From the NCBI RefSeq assembly GCF_001039355.2, contig NW_019775851.1, forward strand, positions 58,920 to 122,919: a stretch of DNA of 64,000 bases, in the 5' to 3' direction. This document shows positions 23,932-33,966 of this stretch, in pieces. The position numbers were made by a program, and so were the translations under genes. The notes beneath the pieces are model-generated. The model was not told where the DNA came from. It worked only from the letters and a program-made list of their open reading frames with translations, and did no database searches. This DNA is from Lingula anatina. Taxonomy: Eukaryota > Brachiopoda > Lingulata > Lingulida > Lingulidae. Every line of letters begins with the position of its first letter. Positions within the stretch are counted from its first letter, which is position 1.

Positions 23932-24059
23932 GAGGTAATGTTGAGTGACAAGGCAATTTCTCTGTTACTACTGACGTTCCAGCAGGAGCAGGTCGTGTTT
24001 TTATACAATTCGGTTGTGCTCTGAATTATGTCAGGACTCACCTGAGGACTAATCGGTAC

Positions 24060-24345
24060 TTTCAGACTGCATTCGAGTCGGGTTTGAAACGCAATTGAAA
24101 GATTCCTACAGCATTTGAATTAATTCGAGCCGAATTCTTTAACAATGGAAATAGATTTCGGCATCAATGGAGACGCATTCGAGTTGCATTCCGGCTCATT
24201 CGAGGCACATTCCAAACATTTTAAGTGACTTGCCAGTTCGGATCTCCCTCGAAAGTGATCAGAATATTTCGAATGCTGTCGGAATGCCGTGAGAATATTT
24301 AGAATGCAGTCATAGTGCAGTTAGAATACTATTCAAATGCCATTC
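24060..24345. repeat. Right subterminal phased GAAT/ATTC array
   Basis: CATTC words at 10-11 bp steps (about 24174-24212) are followed by GAAT words at 9 or 11 bp steps (about 24261-24330: GAATATTTC, GAATGCTGTCG, GAATGCCGTGA, GAATATTTA, GAATGCAGTCA). They mirror the left array. Confidence 0.7.
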
Positions 24346-24375
24346 TTGCTCATTCCGCCTCCAGTGAGACGGGGG

Positions 24376-25730
24376 TATGAAGTGCACACAGTCATTCCTC
24401 GAGGGAGGGTCGCATGCCACTGCTTTTCCGATTTTCTCAAGTGTTGTTGGGGAATAACCACTTCATCACGAGTACCTTTTGTTCTTTAGATCAGAAATGA
24501 ACTTGAAGTCGGATGTGGACAGTTACTTGAGATTATACCAATGATCCAAACGGTTTCAAAGTAAGCTTGCTTTATTCCTTTCTTGTTGTTCCACATTTGA
24601 TGCTAAGAGCAATAAAATGAAAGTATTGATGTTTAGCTGTGTATTATTTGTTATAAGATTCTGTACAAAGGTGGAGTGTTTTCCTGGAGAAACACACACA
24701 CACACACACACTCTTTGATTGAATACTAGACGGAAGGATGCCTTTTTTAATCCCTGGGGCTTACACATTGAAGTAAAATTATCTTTGCATGTTTTAAAAA
24801 TGTTCCTTTTTTGTGCACCCTCCCACTAAGTCAAATTCATTAGCGTACCAATGTCACATCTGCTACAAATGCCACTGAAGCAAGCAAAAATATAGACGTG
24901 GAAAAGAGGCTTATGAGCCCGCTTCTATTTACACATTCATAAAGATCAAATAGATGGTATCGTTTCAAATGGCTTTGTGAACAAATAAATACTTTAAATA
25001 CAAAATAAACGGCCGAAAAGAAAAATGTTGATTATAGCTTTTTATGATAATTGCCAGTATGTTTTCTTCTGTGAAAAAAGGGAGCCTGCACGATTCGGAC
25101 CTCTGGCCTCTACTGGCCTCTATTATTTGTGGACGACCTTGCAGGCATAACAAAGCCTCTTTTACATCTATTTTTTTCTTTCCTCTAAATATAGAATGAC
25201 GGTTACATAGTAGTTGTTCGTGCAAAAAGCAGCTGCCACCAAAGTAGCTCCAAAATTGGTCTGAACTTTTCACCAAAAACTTGGTCTACTCCCGTTCATA
25301 ATCAATCTTAAGTAGCCTATTTAAAAATTGAATCAGTTTATAATATTATGCATGTTCCTGTTGTCATAAATTAGGCATGATATTTTCATCGAAAGAATTA
25401 CGGCAATATATTGGGTGAACATGTTTTCTCCACGAATGAGGTGGAGCAGCAGCGCTGAATAAAAATGCGAACGAAGCTATAAAAAAAAATAAATAAAATA
25501 AATAAATAGTATTCCTCCTCATAATTTTATTTCTATATATACAGTGTTTTATTCTTATGTAAATAATTAATACAACTAAAATTATATTTTACTTCATCCA
25601 TTTTTATTCTCGGCCAATTGAGATGTATACATCTCGATACATCCATGGTTTGACTTGGCAACCGAGTAGATCAAGTTTTGTGAAAATATCTGTATTCCTT
25701 CTATGACTGTTAAGCAATATCCGAACACTA
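24376..25730. other. Intergenic, no gene recognised
   Basis: Contains a (CA)n run near 24692-24711, a short A/T-rich run near 25480, and no frame that I can assign. Frames up to about 100 codons lack recognisable domains. Confidence 0.5.
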
Positions 25731-25734
25731 AACC

Positions 25735-27990
25735 GTGGGTCGACAAAAATAAAAAGAAACTTTATAAAAGCTAAAGACCAAGCATACCGGGAGAAAGAAA
25801 CTAATCCAGTCCAATAATGCAAAGGATCTTTGGGACCACATTGCTCTTGTCACACAATATGAAATATCCAGACGTGCCATCGATACAGGACCAACCACAC
25901 TCCGGTTCCCACACCCACCCGACAAGCTCACGAGCCATCATTTACCGTTCAAGCATGGCGAGCTAAGTGACATTTCTTGGCCTTAAACATCCAAAAAGCC
26001 CCAGGTCCAGACGGAATATCATCAAGACTATTAAAGGAATGTGCAGTCCAGTTATCGGAGGTGTTTGCTGATATTTTTAACTGGTCAATTGAAATGTGCA
26101 AAGTGCCTGCTGAAATTATTTTGTTTCTGAAGACCCCTTAATGTCTGTTTTTAGGAGTGAGTTTCGGTAGTACCTGGCCATAAAAAACTTTATTGTTGAA
26201 CTATTGAAGTGCTTGGGTTTAGACTCAGCAGGCAAAACATTATTGGTAGCTTTAATAAATAAGATGTTGACAACACCAAGTGTAATAACTGAAGAGATGC
26301 AATAAACCCTAGTTTACACAGCAAGAAAAACATGAAGGGCATTTTACTGGATTTTGGTGTAAATATAATTCCCAGTCAACTTCAGGTCTTGGCAATAGGG
26401 ATGCCTTTGACATCTTCTGGCATGGAAGACATTTGTAAATAGATAAAGATTGGATGGCTAGTCTGGAAGACAGCTACCATTATACCTGTGCCAAAGACTA
26501 AAACTGTAGAGAATTTAAATGATCTCCATCCTATCCCCCTGACATCGGTGCCTATGAAGGTATTAGAAAAGCTTGTTCTGTCTTTTATTAAAACTGTAGT
26601 GCCAAACAACTTTGATCCACTTCAATTTGTAGTAACGTGGTAACAGAAGTGCAGATGACGCTCTGTCCACGTTACAAGGTTCTCGAGCATCTCGAATGTA
26701 GTGCCTATACTATGCTAGAATTTTATTTGTTGACTAATATATAGCTCAGCAGTATTCAACATTGTACCAAACAAATTGTATTTTAAACTTTTGAATGATC
26801 GCAAGTTTCCACCAGCACTCTGTGATTGGGTTTTAGATTTTCTTTTAAATAGAAAACAGTCAGTAAAAGTTGGTCTTAACTTTTTGGACACAATAGTTTC
26901 AAACACTCGCACGCCCCAGAGCTGCGTCTTATCACCTTGTTTATATATTTTTTTCACTTACGATTGAGTGGCAAGGGAAGAAAACACATTTCTAATGAAG
27001 TTCGTCGATGACACAACCTTATTCGGTCTGATACAAAACAATGATGAGACTTCGCATAGGCAGTCGGTGACAACTTCAGTAAATTTGTGTACAGACAATG
27101 ACTTGATACTGAATGTGAGCAAAACAAATGATCGTAGACTATAGAAGGACATCAGAACTGTAAAAGTACCATAGAAATTAACGGCAAAACTGTCAAACAG
27201 GTCTGTGAATATAAATTACTTGGTGTCCAACTAAACAATAGACTAACCTGGAGTGATAACACCACGAAAATATTGAAAAAGGCAAAACGAATGTACTTTT
27301 TTAAGTGTCTATTTTATGTGTCTATTTTAACGAACGTTTATAGGTGTGTTTAAGAAATTATTTTAACTTGCAGTGATGGTTTGTATGGCGTGCAATTGTA
27401 GAGGATAAAAACCAACTAGAAAAGATTGTTGAAACGGCTTTCCATTTATCTCGGTTAAAAATAAAACGGCTTCCATTTTAAAAAAGAATTAAAAACTTAT
27501 CTCTTCAAAAAGTTTTATAATTGATTTGACTGGCTGTTATCTTTTACACTGCACAGTTTATTTTTAATATCTTATCAATTCAATTACATTTAGTTCACAT
27601 CTTTAGTTCATATCTTATTATTTTAACTACCTTTTCATTTATTTTAGTCATCTGATTCTGTTCATTTTACCCATGTAAAGTCTACTGAACATTTTATATG
27701 GATTTTAGACTATAAATAATAATAATAATAATTATTATTATTATTCCATCATGACTGATAATACTCATCCAGCTCATTATACGCTATTCACATTTTTACC
27801 CAATAACTCGAGGCTTTTAGTTTTTAAGGGTGGTAAGCTTTCATCCTTCAGCAGTAATTCTTTTTAACGCTAATACGTAATTTCATTTTAGTACATATAT
27901 ATAGTTTTGTTCAACAATGGCGCTATTACAGGGCAAAAGATTCTCGATTTTATACATTTGTACTTTATTGGTTTTTAATAAATTATTATT
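25735..27990 (+). pseudogene. Decayed Rex/L2-like LINE ORF2
   Basis: Plus-strand fragments in shifting frames recapitulate an RT: KSPRSRRNIIKTIKGMCSPV-like coding (equivalent to APGPDGI), IIPVPKTKTVENLNDLHPIP, LNDRKFPPALCDWVLDFLLN, NTRTPQSCVLSPCLY, ENTFLMKFVDDTTLFGLIQ and YKLLGVQLNNRLTW. FVDD replaces FADD. Multiple stops and frameshifts are present. It closely resembles the intact-looking RT at 39753-40559, so both belong to one family. The end is marked by AATAAATTATTATTAAT near 27977. Confidence 0.8.
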
Positions 27991-28252
27991 AATATTGATA
28001 CCGATTTATATGCGATTCAAGCAATCACTTTTTCCTTGCGCAAACTCTGAAAAGCTTGATGGCAGTGCGTTGGTCATGTTTGGTGCATTTGGCTGACCGC
28101 TCACATGTAATATCAGCAGACTTGACATTTCTAGAAGTTTAACAAATTAAAGAAATCATTTGCTTCGACGATGATGAATTGCATTATCTACATATTTGTA
28201 GGCCTACTAGTTCAAAAGTAATGTAAACTAGAAAAGCACTCCGAGAGCGCAG

Positions 28253-28516
28253 ACTTCCGCCAAGGCAGCAAAGTCTCCACCCCTAAATTTTCATTCTATA
28301 ATGATTTAGTTTTTTGATTTTTGATTATTGATTGATTATTGATCAGGATCACCACCAAAAACTAGTCATCTGTTCCTTGGTCCACTTCTGACAGTTCCTG
28401 AAAATTTTATAAAAATCGGTCCATAACTTTTTGAGTTAGGCCTATGTCGATGACAGACAGGCAGAAAGACAGACAGACAAACAAACGGGTGAAAACATAA
28501 CCTCCTTGGCGGAAGT
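28253..28516. mobile_element. 264-bp repeat with ACTTCCGCCAAGG inverted ends
   Basis: ACTTCCGCCAAGG at 28253-28265 is the inverse complement of CCTTGGCGGAAGT at 28504-28516. The interior carries ATAAAAATCGGTCCATAACT and a CAGACAGACAAACAAACGGG tract. Repeats of this type are scattered in many marine invertebrates; classification is uncertain. Confidence 0.65.
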
Positions 28517-29142
28517 AAAAATCAATCTTTAATTATGTGTAAATGAACTGCATCCAATATCATTGAAATAAAGTTAAAAAAGAGTTTCTCCTGATTTCTG
28601 ACTGTACAATATTCAAAGTATCAAATAGGCCTATAAGAAAAAGGCACTCCTTTGTATAATGTCAGTGCATATCTAGTTGAGACCAAAGGGAAAAAAACAT
28701 CTTCCTGTCTAAAAGATGGAAATTCACTACTAAAAAAAGACTGTTAACCACCAGTTTCCAAAGCAAAATCCAGTCATCCATGCTGTCCAAAGGAATTCGT
28801 AAACTGTGCAAATCTGTTCGACTCCTCCTGCATCACCGATTTCCTATTTCTCAGAGACATGAGGAAATCCTGCACACATACCCCCCTCACCTGAATCCTC
28901 TCAGGTGGCAGTTCATTTATAAAATGTTATTGAAAGGGTATATTGCCACTGCGGCATGGAATAAAATACCAATCAGGAGTTTGTACCCAAGAGTGTCTTG
29001 TAAATCTCTCACTGGCTCAAACAATGCTGCATGCAACAGAGTGGCAAGTTCATTACCAGAAAAACAGTAATAAGGAAAACAAGTATTGGAATAATTGCAC
29101 AACCATGTAATTTTCTTTTCTGCTCCCATCAATATCATACAG
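28517..29142. other. No recognised feature
   Basis: A 96-codon plus-strand frame from 28780 shows no recognisable domain or splice context. I see nothing else to support. Confidence 0.4.
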
Positions 29143-29350
29143 GGGTGGATCCAGGATTATTTGAAGGGGGGCGTGGTGTTCGGGACTCGAAAATTTTTGG
29201 TATTTTAGATGTCGAACGGGCCCATTTTTATGGTTTAGAACTTTGATTCAGCTAGTCAAGACTCTATTTTCAAGATGGGACCCTTGGGGATTTTTTTCAT
29301 AAATCGAAGGGGGGGGGGGGGGGGTCAGGACCCCCCCCCCCCCCCCCCCC
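29143..29350 (-). repeat. CAGTGGCGGAT-family repeat with G16/C-run hairpin
   Basis: Starts CAGGGGTGGATCCAGG, then shares AACTTTGATTCAGCTAGTCA and the AAATCGAAGGGG segment with the family. It ends in a long G-run followed by a C-run, which may form a very strong hairpin and probably caused the gap at 29390. Confidence 0.6.
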
Positions 29351-29390
29351 CCCAAACCCCCCCCTCTCTCTCTCTCACCTTATTTCTAAN

Positions 29391-30348
29391 TATCACGTCG
29401 GATATCCGGGCCCGGCTATCCGACCGTACGAATGGAATAAACTGTCATCAGGTGGCAATGTTTTGCTCCGAAAAAACTGTTCAGCTGTTGGAAGACAACT
29501 AGAAACATGAAGTACAAGAGGCACTTGAGAAAAACTGAACGATCATTGGTTTTTGTTAACCGAGAAATTTCCCAAAAGTTTAAAGGTAGGGCACATACCA
29601 CAGGCATATAGCTACATGTACATGTACACTTTAATACATGTATCAGGGGCCTCTAAAATAAAGTAGAAGACTAACATGAGACATGGGGCTTGCCTCAATC
29701 AGTAAATTTTGATCGTTTTATCGATCGAACCTGTTGTGGATAAAATTGCACTCGACTTGTTAAAAAATATATATATCCATATGGCTATTCAGTGCCACGA
29801 AAAGAGGTCACTAAGACGGCAGTTAACAGAAAGAAGAGGAGGGGCTTGGTCCAAGGAGTTTGCCTAAAATCTTCGATATACGGAGGATCGGGCTGATAAT
29901 GATGATGATTCAGTGCTAGGAAATGGCCATCAAGTGTTGGATGTCGATTTTATCGGCAATAGAAATGCACCACTCCAATGGTGCAATTATTTGGGCTGCA
30001 ATTACAGTTTAAATTGGACTTGTCGTGGTCCTGTTTTCGGATGTCTCTCTGGGCTCTCCCCACTGGCAGCGATTGAATAGAACTTACCTGGATCGTTTAA
30101 ACAATCAGAAAGCCCTTTCAGGTGATTTAACTGGCAGAAGTTAAGTGATCTTAAATGTCAGTGCCATTACTGAGAATAAGAACAAGTAGATCAGATATGA
30201 TCTTCAAAGGAGTGATTGTTAATTTTCTTTGAGAGAGGAGCGGAAAGAGAGCTGTAAGGACAATTTATTATTCTGATTTGATTTCTTACACCCCATTTCC
30301 ATAGATTTTTAGATCGATCTATCCCTGTGGGGAGTCTCACTAGATTAC
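29391..30348. other. Redundant contig between 'n' 29390 and 'n' 30349
   Basis: The whole 958-bp contig, starting TATCACGTCGGATATCCGGG, matches 30523-31614 apart from small differences and the absence of a 142-bp insertion at 31356. It is most simply the second haplotype, or an unmerged overlap, placed in tandem. Confidence 0.85.
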
Positions 30349-31355
30349 NTCTAAGTCGGTATTGTGGAGAGTGTAAGATTATTACTGTTTATTACCGCTA
30401 TGAAAAACCAGTTATATAACAAACATTTGACATTTTTATGCCACCTGCTCCACTTCATTGAATACGGTTGCTACAGATCCTTCTCGCTCCGAAGAAGCTC
30501 TTTAATCTGCGCGCGCATGTACATATCACGTCGGATATCCGGGCCCGGCTATCCGACCGTACGAATGGAATAAACTGTCATCAGGTGGCAATGTTTTGCT
30601 CCGAAAAAACTGTTCAGCTGTTGGAAGACAACTAGAAACATGAAGTACAAGAGGCACTTGAGAAAAACTGAACGATCATTGGTTTTTGTTAACCGAGAAA
30701 TTTCCCAAAAGTTTAAAGGTAGGGCACATACCACAGGCATAGCTACTACAGTACATGTACATGTACACTTTAATACATGTATCAGGGGCCTCTAAAATAA
30801 AGTAGAAGACTAGCATGAGACATGGGGCTTGCCTCAATCAGTGAATTTTGATCGTTTTATCGATCACACCTGTTGTGGATAAAATTGCACTCGACTTGTT
30901 AAAAAATATATATCCATATGGCTATTCAGTGCCACGAAAAGAGGTCACTAAGACGGCAGTTAATAGAAAGAAGAGGAGGGGCTTGGTCCAAGGAGTTTGC
31001 CTACAATCTTCGATATACGGAGGATCGGGCTGATAATGATGATGATTCAGTGCTAGGAAATGGCCATCAAGTGTTGATGTCGATTTTATCGGCAATAGAA
31101 ATGCACCACTCCAATGGTGCAATTATTTGTGCTGCAATTACAGTTTAGATTGGGCTTGTCGTGGTCCTGTTTTCGGATGTCTCTCTGGGCTCTCCCCACT
31201 GGCAGCGATTGAATAGAACTTACCTGGATCGTTTAAACAATCAGAAAGCTCTTTCAGGTGATTTAACTGGCAGAAATTAAGTGATCTTAAATGTCAGTGC
31301 CATTACTGAGAATAAGATCTTCAAAGGAGTGATTGTTAATTTTCTTTGAGAGAGG

Positions 31356-31497
31356 GGGGCCGTAGCAATAGTCCGAAGGTTCATTGGTCCGAATATTCAC
31401 TATAGAACCTTCGGACCAATGAACCCTTGATTAAAAAATCGATGAAAATGTTACCACTTTTCGGACCAATGAACCTTCGGACTATCGAGACGCCCCC
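31356..31497. mobile_element. 142-bp foldback MITE with 8-bp target duplication
   Basis: Flanked by GAGAGAGG on both sides (31348-31355, 31498-31505). The other copy (near 30231) has one GAGAGAGG and no insert. A perfect 24-bp inverted repeat starting AGTCCGAAGGTTCATTGG lies just inside the GC-rich ends. An 8-bp duplication is typical of hAT elements. It is non-coding. Confidence 0.85.
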
Positions 31498-31549
31498 GAG
31501 AGAGGAGCGGAAAGAGGGCTGTAAGGACAATTTATTATTCTGATTTGAT

Positions 31550-31790
31550 TTCTTACACCCCATTTCCATAGATTTTTAGATCGATCTATCCCTGTGGGGA
31601 GTCTCACTAGATTACTGTCAGCTTGGCCGGCTTAAGCGTCTGTCCCGCCTACTAAAAGCTGTAAGGGGGTAATTAACTATGCTGCCCGCTCGGCTGACTG
31701 CAATTTAGCGTGAACCCCCAGGGAGTTAGGTCAATCTAAATCTTAATATTTAGATCGATCTAAATCTCTGGGAAAGCACCCTAAAATTAC
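31550..31790. mobile_element. MITE-like repeat with AGATCGATC ends, copy 2
   Basis: Begins ACCCCATTTCCATAGATTTT and holds TTTAGATCGATCTATCC. It shares GCGTGAACCCCCAGGGAGTT with 19593-19815 and with a partial copy at 32910-33015. The right end contains TTTAGATCGATCTAAATCTC. Confidence 0.55.
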
Positions 31791-32136
31791 TTGCTATTTT
31801 GAGAATTTGTACAATTTTTATATGCAATTATTAAATACCCAAGTAACCCTGAGCAGTGTTTCCCCTGCACTTAAATGAGCGAGGCGCCCGCCTCGATGAT
31901 ATTTGCAAGCGCCTCGCTGAAATTTGTCAAAAGCACCGCCTCGCTGGACTATATGGAACAACAAAGTATATTTTCACTCATGCTAACTGAAAATTATATT
32001 TATTTCTAAGCAAATATGGCATTTTCTGTTTACATACGTAATCCCATGCTTCTGAGCACTTGATTTAGTAGTAACGGAAAGACGCATGCGCGTATGCCTA
32101 AAAATAACCAGCAGTTACTATCTCCCTGTGANTAAT

Positions 32137-32238
32137 CTTTAGATCGATCTATATCTCTGGGAAAGCACCCTAAAATTACTTGCTATTTTGAGAATTTGTA
32201 CAATTTTTATATGCAATTATTAAATACCCAAGTAACCC
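32137..32238. repeat. Overlap-like duplicate of 31745-31850 after 'n' 32132
   Basis: TTTAGATCGATCTA...TAAATACCCAAGTAACCC repeats the sequence at 31745-31850 almost exactly and begins 5 bp after the gap. It is likely an unmerged contig overlap or allele. Confidence 0.75.
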
Positions 32239-33635
32239 CGGCCAGAAGATCGTGGACAGGATGATAAAATTTACATACTGGCACATTAATATTCAATGAT
32301 TATTTATCATACAATGTACTGCATAAATGGCAGATTTTCAACATGTAGACAGGATGCAAGAGGGGTTATCAGTGAACACATGCACATCTGGAAGAGACTG
32401 TTTGCTTAGCAGAATCTGTTAACCCATATTACAAACTTAAAGCAATTATAAGAAACACACAACAATTAAATTTTGTTATGGAATCGATGCTCTTATTCTT
32501 TGATCATGACTGTCCTATGCACTTAAAAGCTTCATGATGTTATAGAAATAGTCAAAAAGGATTTTTAGGTTTGATAACCAATCAAGATTTTAGTGGTGCT
32601 TTCATTCAGAAATAAAATTTAAAAGGCATATTTGCTGTTTTTCAAATTATTTCCAATTATGGAAACTAAAGATATAAACTTGTGAGATATCGGTGATTAA
32701 TATTCCCCTCTTCCTCAGTAGCATTATACTAGTTCAGTGAATTTTGTTAAAACTTTGGTTTAGTTGGATAATTATGGATAAATCAATTTATCTGTAAAAA
32801 AAATTTTTGGTAGGCCTCCTACTTTAAAATATTTTGTCTTGCAGAATTATGAAAGCTTAAAAACAATATTTCATAGTATCTTCAAACATATTGTGGACAA
32901 CAGACTGAAAGACACTTAACTATGGTGCCCGCTCGACTGACAGCTATTTAGCGTGAACCCCCAGGGAGTTAGGTCGATCTAGTTTGGATCGATCTAATTT
33001 CTGGGAATGGGGTCTTAGCTGCATAATTAAAAATTTGTGGTGATTATGCTGTTGAGCATTAAGTTGAAGAAAACCCTATTTTGGGCACTGCCACCATAGT
33101 GACCAGTTCAGGAAAACCATTTCACTTGTGACTCTCAAACTTACAGAAAAGAAAACAAACATAAGACAGCTTTAGGTGGAAAATCAGCCTTATTTGATTC
33201 TTCTTTTATTTTTATTTATTTATTTATTTATTTATTTATTATTTTTTTAAAAGTTATTCAGTTTTTAGTGAAATGTAAATTTTTCAGTTATTGGCAATTT
33301 CAAGGTTTGACTTTGAACTACCATGGGGTAAATTGATGGGCATTATGCTTTTAAGCATTTTGTGAAATTGTATCAGAATTGAAGAAAAACCATCGCATTT
33401 AAGGAAAGCCATGTTTCTTATATGATTTTAAAACTTACTTAAAAGGACTTCATAGGACTGAAATGCAGCTCGAGTTGGAAAACCAGTCTGATTGCATTTT
33501 TATTAGAACTGGAAACTGTGCAGTTCTTAATGAAATTTTCAATTTTGTTATTGTGGCAATTCAAAGTGTGAACTTGAAATCTCATTGTCCTTACGGTAGT
33601 TACATATTCCTAACATCTGACAGGGCTTGACATAA
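32239..33635. other. No gene recognised
   Basis: AT-rich, with a TTTA run near 33207-33242 and a partial AGATCGATC-family repeat at 32910-33015. No supported coding frame. Confidence 0.4.
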
Positions 33636-33639
33636 ACTT

Positions 33640-33966
33640 TTTTGAGGCATTTGCCTGTCGGGCAAGTAGGTCTGAAAATGGCTCGCACTTTTAGAGTTGC
33701 CGAAACAATGCACTATTGCCTGTTATACAAGTTACTACGTTATTTTGCGTCAGGATGTTTTCCAGTCTTTGGCAGAAGACATGGTAAACGTGCATCGAAG
33801 TACAGCAAGTAGAGTCATAAACAGTGTGGCATCATCAATAGCACGCAGGTTTGATGCATTTGTAGGCATGTCCCTTAATGATGCAAGTGTTGCTGAAAGA
33901 AGGGAATGTTCTACACATTCGCAGGCTTTCCACATGTCATTGGGTGTGCAGATGGCACATTTTTAA
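33640..33966 (+). pseudogene. Second PIF/Harbinger transposase, 5' part, cut by a LINE
   Basis: The frame gives FQSLAEDMVNVHRSTASRVI (the HTH region), continuing NSVASSIARRFDAF; after one frameshift it reads GFPHVIGCADGTF, the segment carrying the first catalytic Asp. Coding stops abruptly at 33966, where LINE 3' sequence (TAATAATAAATAATA) begins. A continuation, VQLICDAALHF, appears on the far side of the LINE at about 36346-36380. It is a different Harbinger lineage from the 20.9-kb copy. Confidence 0.75.

Larger units (their letters stand above)
20347..24375. mobile_element. PIF/Harbinger transposon with transposase and MADF-BESS gene
   Basis: About 4 kb. It is bounded by inverted CCCCCGTC (20347-20354) and GACGGGGG (24368-24375); the target duplication is not clear, so exact ends are tentative. 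Inside are a plus-strand DDE transposase (20944-22073) and a convergent minus-strand two-exon MADF-BESS gene (23931-22623). Next to both ends lie arrays of GAAT/ATTC words. Harbinger elements typically encode a transposase plus a Myb/SANT or MADF DNA-binding partner needed for nuclear import and end binding, which fits this layout. Confidence 0.8.

Noticed and set aside
29300-29353. G-run/C-run considered as a G-quadruplex regulatory site or CRISPR-like palindrome
   Set aside because: It is the cap of a dispersed repeat next to an assembly gap, and homopolymer lengths there are unreliable.
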